A stretch of 64,000 nt of DNA from SIG603 sp964370775 (GCA_964370775.1 CAYJKT010000012.1:10472-74471), one strand, 5' to 3'. Positions 9,051 through 18,223 are shown, numbered from the stretch's first letter. Notes: generated by a model not told the origin, from the sequence alone. A program made the numbers and translations.

Positions 9051-10283
9051 TTATATAGCCCAGTTTCCGTCTTTAAAAATTTGAACAGCAGTTCCGTCTT
9101 TTTTGTAACCCACAATGCTCATATCAGCAGAACCTATCATAAAATCAACGTGAATTAAGCTATCGTTAATGCCTTTTTCTTTTTGCTCTTCAAGGCTCAT
9201 GTTCTCATAACCGATTAAGTTAGCACCAAAACCTCTACCAATCGCCAAGTGACAACTAGCGTTTTCATCAAACAATGTGTTGTAATACAAAATGTTTGAG
9301 TTAGAAATTGGTGAGTTGTGAGGAATTAACGCAACTTCGCCAAGCATAGCAGCACCTTCATCAGTTGTAATCATTTTATCTAGCACATCAGCGCCTTCTT
9401 CTGCTTTCCAAGAAACAGCTTTGCCGTTTTCGAAAGTGATTGAGAAGTTGTTGATTAATCTGCCTTGATAAGAAAGAGGTTTTGTTGAAACAACTGTACC
9501 CTCTGCTTTACCTTTCATTGGAGAAATAAACACTTCTTCTGTAGGCATGTTAGGGTTATAGAAAGTCTCGCCATCAAGCAAGTATTCTCCGCCGCCCATC
9601 CAACGTGTGTTCTCTATTAACCATACTTTAAAGTCTGTTCCAACACCATTTGTATAGTGTAGGTAATCAAGCTCTAGTTCAGTAAGTTTTTTGCATTTAT
9701 CTTGAAGATTGTTGTTGTGAGCATCCCACTCAGCCACTGGGTCGTTGTCTTTAGATACTCTAACTGTATCCAAAATTGCTTCCCAAAGTTTTTCCACTGC
9801 AACGCTACCACGCACACCAGGGAACACTTTTTTAGCCCATTTTACTGACGGAACAGCAATGATAGACCATTGGAATTTATCTTCTTTAGCATCTCTGTAT
9901 TTTTTCAACACGCCCATTCTAGCAATGTTAACTTTTTGCATTTTCTCAGCATTAACGCCTTTTAAACCATCTGGGTCATCAGATTCAATTCTGATAAACG
10001 CTGGTAGATTGTCAACATCATACTGAGCTTTTTCTTCTTCCCATTTAGCAACTTTTGAAAGAGTAGTTGCACTCTCGTGTCTATATTTTAGTTTTGCACT
10101 AGCAAGGCAAGTCCACTCTATTCTAACCCATTTTGCACCTGCTTTATATGCTTCATCTTGAACCATAAGTGCAAATTCGTGTTGGTCTACTGCAACAGAA
10201 ATAATACAGCCTTGTCCTTTTTTGATGTTCACACCCATTTTAACAGCAAGTTTTGCGTATTTTCTAAGTATAGTTTTGTTCAT
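9051..10283 (-). CDS. M29-family metallo-aminopeptidase
   Basis: 410 residues from the ATG at 10283, which follows GGGGG by about 6 nt; an in-frame TTG at 10295 sits inside this ribosome site and is less likely. LHYTNGVGTDFKVWL and the hallmark PTEEVFISP identify the thermophilic (AmpS/PepS) aminopeptidase family. These are broad N-terminal exopeptidases with two metal ions. Lying between purE and purM it has no obvious role in purine synthesis; it may simply be co-transcribed. Confidence 0.93.
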   Translation of the reverse strand: MNKTILRKYAKLAVKMGVNIKKGQGCIISVAVDQHEFALMVQDEAYKAGAKWVRIEWTCLASAKLKYRHESATTLSKVAKWEEEKAQYDVDNLPAFIRIESDDPDGLKGVNAEKMQKVNIARMGVLKKYRDAKEDKFQWSIIAVPSVKWAKKVFPGVRGSVAVEKLWEAILDTVRVSKDNDPVAEWDAHNNNLQDKCKKLTELELDYLHYTNGVGTDFKVWLIENTRWMGGGEYLLDGETFYNPNMPTEEVFISPMKGKAEGTVVSTKPLSYQGRLINNFSITFENGKAVSWKAEEGADVLDKMITTDEGAAMLGEVALIPHNSPISNSNILYYNTLFDENASCHLAIGRGFGANLIGYENMSLEEQKEKGINDSLIHVDFMIGSADMSIVGYKKDGTAVQIFKDGNWAI

Positions 10284-10297
10284 CTTTTCCCCCAAAA

Positions 10298-10798
10298 TTA
10301 TAAAGCGTTAACTTTTTCTTGTAATGCTGCGTTTTTCTTAATTACGCCGTTTACCATATCTTCTTTTAGAGAGTCCATAATTTTTGCTAGTCTATCATCA
10401 CTTAATGCAAGCATTTGTAATGCTAAAATAGCAGCGTTGTCTGCACCGTTTATTCCAACAGTTGCAACAGGTATTCCAGGAGGCATTTGAACAGTTGCTA
10501 ACAGTGCGTCCATACCGTCTAATGCGCCTGATTTAACAGGTATTCCTATAACTGGAAGTGTAGTGTGAGCTGCTAAAACTCCACCTAAGTGAGCCGCCAT
10601 ACCAGCTGCTGCAATAATAACACCAAAGCCGTTTGCTCTAGCATTTGTAGAAAATTCTGCTGCCATGTCAGGTGTTCTGTGGGCAGACATTACTCTAACC
10701 TCAACAGGTATATCCCAACCTTTTAATCTTTTAACTGCTGGTTCTAGCACTGGGTAATCGCTGTCGCTACCCATAACTATAGCTACTTTTTTACTCAT
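10298..10798 (-). CDS. purE: N5-carboxyaminoimidazole ribonucleotide mutase
   Basis: 166 residues. MGSDSDYPVL near the N-terminus, VMSAHRTPD (with the catalytic His) and the LDGMDALLATVQMPPGIPVATVGI region, cited here by its ends, are typical of class I PurE. It moves the carboxylate of N5-CAIR to give CAIR. It is the first gene of the operon, with AGGAGA before the ATG and a promoter about 150 nt upstream. Confidence 0.97.
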   Translation of the reverse strand: MSKKVAIVMGSDSDYPVLEPAVKRLKGWDIPVEVRVMSAHRTPDMAAEFSTNARANGFGVIIAAAGMAAHLGGVLAAHTTLPVIGIPVKSGALDGMDALLATVQMPPGIPVATVGINGADNAAILALQMLALSDDRLAKIMDSLKEDMVNGVIKKNAALQEKVNAL

Positions 10799-11099
10799 TG
10801 TTATCTCTCCTAAGTCTATCTAATTTCATTTATATAGACACGCTTTTTCATGCCTACATATCTTTTGCTTATTAAAACTTTCGCCTAAACAGCTTTTCTA
10901 TATTAATATAATATCACTGCAAAATTAGTCGAAATACGTTCATACCTCTATTTTACCCAATTTTTGCTTATTTTTCAATAGTTTTAGCCTATTTTTATTT
11001 TATTATTTTTGTCTCTACATCAAATTCTTGACAATTAAATGTATTTATGTTATTTTTAACTATAATTTTATGAAAACAAAATAATCGAGGGGATAAATT
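10799..11099. other. Intergenic region between divergent purE and isochorismatase genes
   Basis: It holds the purine operon promoter and leader (minus strand). On the plus strand a possible promoter for the next gene is TTGACA (11028) with TATTTT 17 nt further on. The remainder is A/T-rich with no recognisable RNA motif. Confidence 0.5.
10950..10978 (-). promoter_or_regulatory. Promoter of the purine operon
   Basis: On the minus strand TTGAAA, 17-nt spacer, TAAAAT. The predicted leader to purE is about 145 nt. Just downstream of the -10 box is an imperfect dyad with CGAA and TTCG-like halves (10931-10943), which could be a PurR-type operator; that is a guess. I looked for a purine riboswitch in the leader and saw none. 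Confidence 0.55.
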
Positions 11100-11633
11100 A
11101 TGAAAGCTTTAATTATTATTGACTACATTTTTGATTTTGTCCACGATAACGGAAAGTTGTCTTGCAAAAAACCCGCACAAATTATTGAGAAAAACATAAT
11201 AAATCTGATAAAAGAGTTTAAAAATGATTTTATCGTTGTAGCAAATGATTTCCATGATGAAAACGAGGAGTATCACGCAGAACGTGAAAACTTCCCAAAA
11301 CACTGTTACACAGAAAAAGGTAGAGAACTGTTTGGCGATGTAAAAACAGCTATAGAAAAACATGATAAAACCAAACTGCTTTGTTTGAATAAAAGTCATT
11401 TTTCTGCTTTTGCTGGCACTTCGCTAGACATGAAACTTAGGGAAAGAAAAGTAGACGAACTGTGCCTTGTTGGTGTTTGCACAGATATTTGCGTGTTACA
11501 CACAGCGATTGATGCGTATAATTTAGGTTATAATATCACAGTGCCTAAAAACGCAGTCGCTTCTTTTGATGAAAAAGCACATGACTTCGCACTTAGCCAT
11601 ATTAAAAACACCTTAGGTGGAAAAATACTATAA
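11100..11633 (+). CDS. Isochorismatase-family cysteine hydrolase (nicotinamidase-like)
   Basis: 177 residues. The family triad is visible: Asp in LIIIDYIFDFV, Lys in LCLNKSHFSAF and Cys in VGVCTDICVLHTA. The likely cis-peptide region precedes the Cys. Members include nicotinamidases and amidases. FHDENEEYHAERENFPKHC matches the nicotinamidase-type region FPxHC. The ribosome site is GAGGGG. It is monocistronic and followed by a hairpin. The substrate cannot be fixed from the sequence; nicotinamide is the best guess. Confidence 0.8.
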   Translation: MKALIIIDYIFDFVHDNGKLSCKKPAQIIEKNIINLIKEFKNDFIVVANDFHDENEEYHAERENFPKHCYTEKGRELFGDVKTAIEKHDKTKLLCLNKSHFSAFAGTSLDMKLRERKVDELCLVGVCTDICVLHTAIDAYNLGYNITVPKNAVASFDEKAHDFALSHIKNTLGGKIL

Positions 11634-11682
11634 ACCACTATTATACTTTGGGAGATACATGCATAAAGACGATTATATGAAA

Positions 11683-11722
11683 ACAAGGCTATATCAAGCA
11701 TTTAAGCGAGATATAGCCTTGT
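11683..11722 (+). terminator. Hairpin terminator after isochorismatase-like gene
   Basis: A perfect 13-bp stem (ACAAGGCTATATC and its complement) with a 14-nt loop. The following GATTTATT is only weakly U-rich, so termination strength is uncertain. Confidence 0.6.
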
Positions 11723-11875
11723 GATTTATTAGTTAGATTATCTTTAGTAGGAGCGAAATGGTTTGTGATAAGGGTTTGCTCATAACCTCCCTTTGGGAGA
11801 TTGGCTAATGACTAAAGGTGAATGGTGAAGGACTTTTCAAATAATTTACATGATATAGTACATAATAATATTAAC

Positions 11876-12622
11876 CTATTTTTTAAGTTCCCAGAACATA
11901 AAGATAGGTATTTTTTTCATCCAAGCAATATCATCACCTACTTTTGCTTGTTCATCAGTGGGAACTGGTTCATGTAAGTCAGTAATTGTTAATCCGCATT
12001 TTATAAACATTTTAACGTAGTCCTCTATAGTTCGGTGCCTCCATACAACTTCTACCGTTCCACTGTACAGTGGTGCTATCCATTCAGATGGGTGATAATA
12101 ATTAGTTACAACTACTTCTTTGTCAATTCCCTTTTTTTGACGTCCAATACCGCCACTTGAATGAAAACACGGGTGACATACACTTGCAAACAGCTTTCCG
12201 TCATGTTTTAATACCCTTACTATTTCTTTTATTGTTCCCTCAAAATCTTCGCAATCCATGAGCATCATAGACGATAGCACAATATCAAATGAATTATCTT
12301 TAAAATCACTTAAATCGCTACTGTTCATTTGAAAATACATTATTTCAAGTTGCTCTTCATTTGCTTTTTCTATACAATAATCAATTGCAGTTTTTCCGCA
12401 GTCTACTCCTGTAACCAGAGCACCGCTACGGCATAATTCTCTTGAATATCCTCCCTCGCCACATCCTAAATCTAATATGGCTTTACCTGAAACGTCACCA
12501 AGCTTTTCTAAAGTGAACGGCATAATAAAGTGATTTCTGTGCGGATTTGTTTGTGCCTGTTTAATCCATTCTTTGCTCATCTCAGTATTTCCCCAAGATT
12601 CTGTTGATGTATCAATTTTCAT
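11876..12622 (-). CDS. Class I SAM-dependent methyltransferase
   Basis: 248 residues from the ATG at 12622, chosen because GAAGGAG lies 8 nt upstream. ILDLGCGEGGYSREL (about residues 50-64) is SAM motif I and GVDCGKTAIDYC is the acidic loop. LSSMMLMDCEDF and VRVLKHDGKLFASVCHPCF follow as motifs II-III of the UbiE/Methyltransf_11 group. The substrate is unknown. It stands alone, with its own promoter. Confidence 0.85.
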   Translation of the reverse strand: MKIDTSTESWGNTEMSKEWIKQAQTNPHRNHFIMPFTLEKLGDVSGKAILDLGCGEGGYSRELCRSGALVTGVDCGKTAIDYCIEKANEEQLEIMYFQMNSSDLSDFKDNSFDIVLSSMMLMDCEDFEGTIKEIVRVLKHDGKLFASVCHPCFHSSGGIGRQKKGIDKEVVVTNYYHPSEWIAPLYSGTVEVVWRHRTIEDYVKMFIKCGLTITDLHEPVPTDEQAKVGDDIAWMKKIPIFMFWELKK

Positions 12623-12725
12623 GTATAACACTCCTTCGTCAAATATAAATTCGCTCCACCGAGCCATATTTCAACCACCACACATTCGCGAAAGTTTTAC
12701 GAAGTTGGTGAGTTTTGGTATAAAT

Positions 12726-12755
12726 ATTATACCATAAAGAAAAAGCAAGTTTCAA
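12726..12755 (-). promoter_or_regulatory. Promoter of methyltransferase gene
   Basis: On the minus strand TTGAAA, 18-nt spacer, TATAAT, about 100 nt upstream of the chosen start. Confidence 0.6.
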
Positions 12756-12832
12756 CAAAAATATGTATAAATCTATGAATGGCTATTATCCATTTTCTGG
12801 GCAAATAAATAGAGCTGTCGCTTTATGGTGAG

Positions 12833-12943
12833 AAAACGAACAAAAAGCTAGGGAAGGCTTTCACGCCCTCCCCAAAACAGGTGAAAAATTCATAATTTTC
12901 GGACTGGCATGCAATCCTGTCCCTACGTTGATTTGTTCGTTTT
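12833..12943. repeat. 111-bp structured element with 12-bp perfect terminal inverted repeats
   Basis: The ends are AAAACGAACAAA and its exact complement TTTGTTCGTTTT. Inside are GC-rich short hairpins (GGGAAGGC...GCCCTCCC and GGAC...GTCC), unlike the AT-rich surroundings. It occupies most of an otherwise empty 309-bp gap. It could be a MITE-like insertion or a small structured RNA; only one copy is in the window. Confidence 0.45.
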
Positions 12944-12976
12944 GACGGATAAATCTGTTAATGCGACATCCTTTTG

Positions 12977-13282
12977 TCATTGCTTGCATTTTTTATGATT
13001 TTTTCTCTCTATAAGAGTTACACTGTTCACACATATCGAACCGATTACACATATCCACAACGCACTAGTTAATGTCAGCACAACATCATAGAGTGCAGAT
13101 ATATCTTCCATAGCTATGTATGAATTTGCTTCGCTTAAACCTGCTAACACTGCTAAGAGTGTAAACGACAAACTTATGTAACGAAATATCTTTGGATTTC
13201 TACCTTTTACATACCAAATTATATTCAGCACTGCGAATATAATCGCTAACACACCTAAAACCAATACTAAATAAATATACAT
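12977..13282 (-). CDS. Small integral membrane protein, function unknown
   Basis: 101 residues with three hydrophobic segments (about 3-25, 34-50, 66-88) and a lysine/arginine-rich C-terminal tail (ERKNHKKCKQ), so it should sit in the cytoplasmic membrane. An AGGAGT-like site lies just before the ATG. I do not recognise a family, and the neighbours give no clue. Confidence 0.6.
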   Translation of the reverse strand: MYIYLVLVLGVLAIIFAVLNIIWYVKGRNPKIFRYISLSFTLLAVLAGLSEANSYIAMEDISALYDVVLTLTSALWICVIGSICVNSVTLIERKNHKKCKQ

Positions 13283-13363
13283 CGTAAAAACTCCTTTTTT
13301 CTTATTGTATCATACACTATTCACAAAATCAACTTATCATTCAAGCTTGAACTTCATGTATTT

Positions 13364-13403
13364 AAACAAAAATCTAGCTCTAACCTTTATGGTTAAAACT
13401 AGA
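13364..13403 (-). terminator. Intrinsic terminator after Dph6-like gene
   Basis: Read on the minus strand, a 13-bp stem with two or three G-U pairs (TCTAGTTTTAACC / GGTTAGAGCTAGA), a 5-nt loop and TTTTTGTTT. It ends the cyclase - Dph6-like unit. Confidence 0.85.
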
Positions 13404-13419
13404 CTTTTATTTTTATAAG

Positions 13420-14070
13420 TTATTTTTTAAGCTTAATATCAATATAATTTGCGTATTGACCACTTAATGTTTTGCCAAATTCTATATTTATTTTCTGTTT
13501 AAAAATCGGTCCGTCATATACTAATGTGTGATATTCGCCGTACTCTCCACAAGCGTCACTTCCACAAGCTACAATCTCGTCTACCAATTCGTGTGTTAAA
13601 TCTTTGCCTAAAAATGAGTTATCAAGCTTCTTAGGATTTACACATTTGATACACGCTTTATAGCCTAAATCTATCACTTCATTTGTTATTTTTCTTCTGT
13701 CTTCTTGCCATAAAGGGTACAAATATCCAACGCCAGCATTTTCGCAACGACTTTTTCCCCACTCAAAATGGTCGACTATATCAATGTCGCCAAAACAACA
13801 AACCTCAGCGCCCATTTCTTTAGCTTGAAGCAAACCTTTTTCGAAATCTTCATTATATGTAGAGGGTTCACATGGGCAAAAGATTAGTTTTGTTCCAAAA
13901 GATTTACTAATTTGCTTTAGCATATCAGAATTTACACCATGAAACCATGACCTTTTAACGTCCTTATTTAATGTAGTTAAAATAGCAACTAATTCGTGTC
14001 CTTGCTCAAGCATTTTATGTAAACAAAGTGTGCTGTCTTTTCCACAGCTATATGACATAACAAATTTCAT
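13420..14070 (-). CDS. Dph6-related ATP-pyrophosphatase (PP-loop, MJ0570 family)
   Basis: 216 residues. The PP-loop SYSCGKDSTLCLHKM opens the protein and binds ATP, as in diphthine-ammonia ligase Dph6. The later GDIDIVDHFEWGKSRCENAGV and PLWQEDRRK (region quoted in parts) are conserved in the family. Bacteria have no diphthamide, so the true substrate is unknown; an amide- or adenylate-forming reaction is expected. A C-terminal CGSDACGEYGEYHTLVYDGP stretch is typical of the subgroup. It lies 9 nt behind the cyclase-family gene. Confidence 0.85.
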   Translation of the reverse strand: MKFVMSYSCGKDSTLCLHKMLEQGHELVAILTTLNKDVKRSWFHGVNSDMLKQISKSFGTKLIFCPCEPSTYNEDFEKGLLQAKEMGAEVCCFGDIDIVDHFEWGKSRCENAGVGYLYPLWQEDRRKITNEVIDLGYKACIKCVNPKKLDNSFLGKDLTHELVDEIVACGSDACGEYGEYHTLVYDGPIFKQKINIEFGKTLSGQYANYIDIKLKK

Positions 14071-14079
14071 AATAACCTC

Positions 14080-14715
14080 TTATTCTTCAATAGCATACGC
14101 CCTAACTGGCGAGCCTTCTAATCCGTTTAGTTTTAGGGGTGCAGCCGATAAAAAAACTGTCTCGGATTTTATATCGCATAAGTTCACGAGATTTTCTATA
14201 ATCACGGCACCACTTTCAAAAAAGACATCATGCACTACTGCGTGGTTCGCACTGTTAATCGACGGAGTCTCCACACCGATAGTGCGTACCCCTAACGACA
14301 CAAGCCATTTTGCACACTCTTTAGATACTCCACCATAGCCTGTGAAATAGTCATCACTAGCTATGTTTTTTCCCCAGTCTGTGCGAATAACCAAAGCACC
14401 TATTGCTCTTATTTTTTCTTCGTACTTACTAAGATTTTCTATCTCAATCTCTTTTTTAATCTCCATGTCAGTTAAGTCGATAACTAACACCTTGCACACG
14501 TAGCTACTGAGTGGAGTTTTATCTACAGTTAAGCCATTTGCAAGCCTGTGAGACGGTGCGTCAACATGTGTACCTGTGTGAATTCCCAAGCTAATCTTGT
14601 TCACATTGTAACCATAATCACTATAAGTGCAGTGGTTAACAAACTCAAGCCCTGGGTCGGTTGGATATATCGGAAACTGTTCATCAATACCGTGTGTTAA
14701 ATCGATAATTTTCAT
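14080..14715 (-). CDS. Cyclase-family metal-dependent hydrolase (kynurenine formamidase-like)
   Basis: 211 residues. HTGTHVDAPSH at about residues 45-55 is the metal-binding motif of the cyclase/KynB family (Mn or Zn). MKIIDLTHGIDEQFPIYP at the N-terminus is also typical. The substrate could be an N-formyl amide or a cyclic amide. No tryptophan catabolic genes are nearby. A separate promoter lies just upstream. Confidence 0.85.
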   Translation of the reverse strand: MKIIDLTHGIDEQFPIYPTDPGLEFVNHCTYSDYGYNVNKISLGIHTGTHVDAPSHRLANGLTVDKTPLSSYVCKVLVIDLTDMEIKKEIEIENLSKYEEKIRAIGALVIRTDWGKNIASDDYFTGYGGVSKECAKWLVSLGVRTIGVETPSINSANHAVVHDVFFESGAVIIENLVNLCDIKSETVFLSAAPLKLNGLEGSPVRAYAIEE

Positions 14716-14742
14716 ACGTAAGTACCTCCGTCATTTTTCATC

Positions 14743-14771
14743 ATTTTATCATACTAAAATGCAAATTACAA
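14743..14771 (-). promoter_or_regulatory. Promoter for cyclase - Dph6-like unit
   Basis: On the minus strand TTGTAA, 17-nt spacer, TAAAAT, between the adenosyltransferase-like gene and the cyclase. GGAGGT precedes the cyclase ATG. Confidence 0.55.
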
Positions 14772-14777
14772 CGTTTA

Positions 14778-15311
14778 TTATGATTTTTTAGGCAACTTAT
14801 AATTTCTTGACTCAAACGGTATTTCCTCAAAACCGTCTTTCATGTTTAAATATAAAGATAAATAGAAGAAGTAATTGGAAAGCAATCCCATAAAGTCATG
14901 CAACAATTCAGGCACTGTGTTGCCCATTCTCTCTTGTGCATACGCAAGTCTTGACAACCCTTTAAAATTGTTTCTTATAACATGTGCAAGAGTTGCTCTT
15001 TTAGAGCCAAAAGGAAGCACAAACATCTCACATCTACCCTTTGTTTCTGTCTTTAATCTCTCGTAAGAAGCCAAAACTTTGTCAAATTCCTCTAAGCTAA
15101 CACTCATAAAAGTTCTTAAAGTTGGGTTAAGGTGATACACAATTTCAGCTATAAATTTTAGTTCATCATTTAACTTTTCGTCATCAATATAAGCTGCTAA
15201 ATGCCCAATTTTGCTAACAACTTCGTCTGTCATAATCTCAAAATCACATGCAATTGTTTTGCTTGGGTCCTCTGTTAAAAAAGAATATGCTTCATATTTA
15301 CTTCTATACAT
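14778..15311 (-). CDS. Divergent cobalamin adenosyltransferase-like protein (PduO-type helical bundle)
   Basis: 177 residues. The C-terminal half resembles PduO-type ATP:cob(I)alamin adenosyltransferases: MFVLPFGSKRATLAHVIRNN corresponds to the family's FxLPGGS...AxLHxAR region, and ELLHDFMGLLSNYFFYLSLYLN to the last helix (quoted piecewise). The N-terminal nucleotide motif (TGDxGxT) is missing, so activity is uncertain. It overlaps the end of btuD by 8 nt and lies under a cobalamin riboswitch, which supports a role with B12: adenosylation, or binding after uptake. Confidence 0.6.
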   Translation of the reverse strand: MYRSKYEAYSFLTEDPSKTIACDFEIMTDEVVSKIGHLAAYIDDEKLNDELKFIAEIVYHLNPTLRTFMSVSLEEFDKVLASYERLKTETKGRCEMFVLPFGSKRATLAHVIRNNFKGLSRLAYAQERMGNTVPELLHDFMGLLSNYFFYLSLYLNMKDGFEEIPFESRNYKLPKKS

Positions 15312-16074
15312 TTATCATGTCCTCCAATGGTTTGTTTAATTTATTTAAGTATTCAACAACATCAAAATTGTATGTTGAATAATAATCATTTTTTGTAGCT
15401 TCTTTAATATCTCCATTAAAAATTATGTTTCCGTCTTTCATAAAAAGACCTTTATGAAAATAGTTAACTGCAAGTGAAACATCATGCAAAACGCCGATAA
15501 CAGAGTGTTTTTTGTCGGCAGTCCAGTCCTGTAAAAACGCAAATAACTCCATTTGGCTTTTAATATCTAAATGGTTAGACGGCTCATCTAGCAAGATAAT
15601 TTTAGGCTCTTGTGCTAGTGCTCTAGCCAAAAGTACTTTTTGCATTTGCCCACCAGATAATGTAGAAATCTCCCTATCTTTTAAATCTGCAACGCCTACC
15701 AACTCTAGGCAATGCATAACATAATCTTCGTGAGATTTATCAGGCTTTGCAAAAACATTTTTGGGTAGCATAACATACCTACCAAGCATAACAGTCTCGA
15801 AAACGCTAAAAGAGAAGTACACATTTGAACTTTGTGATAAAATAGCTAGGTTTTTGCCAAGCTCTTTTGGTTTTGTGTGTTTAATCTCTTTGTTAAAAAG
15901 TTTGATACTACCTTTATAGTCAAGCAGACCACTAATCGCTTTAAGCAATGTGGTTTTGCCACACCCATTAGAGCCTATAACACATAGATTTTCGCCCTCT
16001 TTAATAGAAAAGCTTATGTCATTTATTATGGGATTGTCCTCATATCCTGTTGATAAATTACTTACCTCAAGCAT
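15304..16074 (-). CDS. btuD: Cobalamin ABC transporter ATP-binding protein
   Basis: 256 residues from the ATG at 16074, which follows GGAG by 6 nt. Walker A GSNGCGKTTLL, signature LSGGQMQKVLLARAL and Walker B IILLDEPSNHLD are all intact. It is of the FecE/BtuD class that works with FecCD-type permeases. It overlaps btuC by 8 nt. Substrate assignment to cobalamin rests on the riboswitch and the downstream adenosyltransferase-like gene; a corrinoid or cobinamide is equally possible. Confidence 0.88.
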   Translation of the reverse strand: MLEVSNLSTGYEDNPIINDISFSIKEGENLCVIGSNGCGKTTLLKAISGLLDYKGSIKLFNKEIKHTKPKELGKNLAILSQSSNVYFSFSVFETVMLGRYVMLPKNVFAKPDKSHEDYVMHCLELVGVADLKDREISTLSGGQMQKVLLARALAQEPKIILLDEPSNHLDIKSQMELFAFLQDWTADKKHSVIGVLHDVSLAVNYFHKGLFMKDGNIIFNGDIKEATKNDYYSTYNFDVVEYLNKLNKPLEDMINV

Positions 16075-17092
16075 TTTTAGCTCCTTTCTTTCTATTAAAG
16101 AAAATATACATAAAGAATGGAGCACCAGTTAAAGCAGTGACAGCACCGACTGGAAGTTCAATAGGACTTAGCACAACACGTGCTAGAATATCAGCACACA
16201 CCATGAAAATTCCGCCAAACAAAGCAGACATTGGCAGTACCATACTGTGACGAGATCCAAAAATTCTTCTAACTACATGAGGAGCTATCAAATCAACAAA
16301 GCCTATAATTCCAACAAAAGAAATTGCAGAGCCTGTTAATGCAGCTGATATTATTAGTATAACCCATTTTGATTTTTTTACATCTACACCCATAGAAAAC
16401 GCTTGATTTTCGCCGAATGTCATCATGTCTAGCTCTCTTGATTTTAATATAAGTGCAAAAATTCCTATAACTGATAAAACCACAACCACACCTAGTTCTA
16501 TTGGTGCTTTTCCAGAAAAACTGCCCATTTGCCAAAACAAAAGCTGTTGCATGTTTTCTCTAAAACTTGCATTAAGCATGGTGATAAGTGCGTTTAAGAA
16601 AAGCGAAAACACCATTCCCACAAGAACTATTGTGTAGTTTTGCATGTTTCTATCAAATTTAGACGCCATTAAAACTGTTAGTATAACCGTTGCTATACCT
16701 GCCACAATTCCAAAAGCAGGGATTGTTAATATTCCAAAAAAAGATGAACCTGTAACTATGATAAGACCCGCCGCAAGTGAAGCACCGGCAGATACTCCCA
16801 AAGTATATGACGAAGCTAGTGGATTTTGCATTACTGACTGCATTGTGCTACCAGACACAGCTAGAGAAGCACCCACAACAAATGCCATTAGTGTTCTAAC
16901 TGTACGCAAGTTCCAAACTATGCTGACATCTGTTTCTGTCACGCTAGATAATAAATCTACACCAAACAATTTATTTAACAGCACGCTACCTACCTCCAAC
17001 GGAGATATAAAGGTAGAGCCTATTCCAATTCCCAGTAATATTACCAAAACGGATAATATAATGGAAGTGATTACTTTTATACGTATTGACAT
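16067..17092 (-). CDS. btuC: Cobalamin ABC transporter permease (FecCD family)
   Basis: 341 residues with about ten hydrophobic helices. LRTVRTLMAFVVGASLAVSG near the N-terminus and GFVDLIAPHVVRR near residue 270 (the coupling region that meets the ATPase) are family signatures. The start at ATG 17092 is preceded by AAAGGG. It forms the membrane channel of the importer. Confidence 0.9.
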   Translation of the reverse strand: MSIRIKVITSIILSVLVILLGIGIGSTFISPLEVGSVLLNKLFGVDLLSSVTETDVSIVWNLRTVRTLMAFVVGASLAVSGSTMQSVMQNPLASSYTLGVSAGASLAAGLIIVTGSSFFGILTIPAFGIVAGIATVILTVLMASKFDRNMQNYTIVLVGMVFSLFLNALITMLNASFRENMQQLLFWQMGSFSGKAPIELGVVVVLSVIGIFALILKSRELDMMTFGENQAFSMGVDVKKSKWVILIISAALTGSAISFVGIIGFVDLIAPHVVRRIFGSRHSMVLPMSALFGGIFMVCADILARVVLSPIELPVGAVTALTGAPFFMYIFFNRKKGAKNA

Positions 17093-17178
17093 ATTCAACC
17101 CTTTAATTTTCTTTTTAATACAACAATATTGTAGGGAGATTATCCCTACAATATCTTTAATACTTTAGTGTTTAAGAT

Positions 17179-18204
17179 TTATTCTCCGTAAACCTCAGGA
17201 TATAATGCTTTAGCCATTTCGTCTAAGCCTTTAACGATGTTATGATTTGGAAGTGATGTAGACATGTTATCTACATAATAAACTGCATCATTAGCAACTG
17301 CATCAACTGCATCCCAACCACTTCTAGCTTTGATTTCATCAATTGGTGCGTCAGCATAATTAACGTTCGTGAAGATAACGCTAGGGTTTGATGTCAAAAT
17401 CATCTCGTCAGTTACAGATAACCAACCCTCTGTACCAGCCAGAACATTTTCGCCGCCGATAATCTCAATCATCTCATTTAAGTAAGAGCCTGAACCTGTG
17501 CTATACATATATGGAGCTGGTGAAATCTCAAAGTAAACTGTTTTTTTCTCTGTAATATCAGCTGAAAGTGCTTGATACTCAGCAATAGCTGTTTGCATAT
17601 CTGAAACCAAAATATCTGCTTTATCCTCAGCTTTTAGAAGCTCACCTAAGAACTCTATATCAGCATAAATTCCCTCAATGCTTGTAGCCGTTGGCACATT
17701 AGCTACTGTTGCACCAGCAGACTCAACTTCATCAAATGGACTGCTTTGACCAGCAGCTGTAAGTTCTGTTGTTATAACTAAGTCAGGTTGTGATGCTGTG
17801 ATAGCCTCGATATCTGGGTTCATCATGTCGAACACCAAAACATCCTCTGGTAAACCCTCTGTCATATCAACAGATGTAATAGCTATAATTTTATCTGCAT
17901 AGCCTAAGTCTACTAAAATCTCTGTTAGAGACGGTGCATAAGACACGATTTTTGTGTATTCTTCTTTTACTTCAATAGTGTTTCCTGCTCTGTCTGTTAG
18001 CTCTGTGCTTGCAGACTCTACAGCTTCTGAGCTTTCAGTCGCTGAACTCTCTGTATCTTCTGAGCTTTCTTCTTCTGAGCTTTCTTCTGTTTGGCTTACA
18101 GAACTAGCGTCCTCGCTTGAAGTGTCTACTTCTGCTTCTGTAGTACAAGCAAGCATAGATACTGCTAGTACTGCTGTCATAACTAATGCTAATAACTTTT
18201 TCAT
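17179..18204 (-). CDS. btuF: Cobalamin-binding lipoprotein of ABC importer
   Basis: 341 residues. Signal peptide with lipobox SMLAC (Cys20) anchors it to the outer face of the membrane. It is followed by a Ser/Glu-rich linker to about residue 65 and then a helical-backbone periplasmic binding fold of the FepB/BtuF type (KIVSYAPSLTEILVDLGYADK). The first gene behind the cobalamin riboswitch. The ribosome site AGGAGAAG lies immediately downstream of the terminator. Confidence 0.87.
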   Translation of the reverse strand: MKKLLALVMTAVLAVSMLACTTEAEVDTSSEDASSVSQTEESSEEESSEDTESSATESSEAVESASTELTDRAGNTIEVKEEYTKIVSYAPSLTEILVDLGYADKIIAITSVDMTEGLPEDVLVFDMMNPDIEAITASQPDLVITTELTAAGQSSPFDEVESAGATVANVPTATSIEGIYADIEFLGELLKAEDKADILVSDMQTAIAEYQALSADITEKKTVYFEISPAPYMYSTGSGSYLNEMIEIIGGENVLAGTEGWLSVTDEMILTSNPSVIFTNVNYADAPIDEIKARSGWDAVDAVANDAVYYVDNMSTSLPNHNIVKGLDEMAKALYPEVYGE

Positions 18205-18223
18205 TTTCTTCTCCTAAATAAAT

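Noticed and set aside
10799..10949. Possible purine riboswitch before purE
   Set aside because: The conserved loops and three-way junction pattern were not found in the minus-strand leader.
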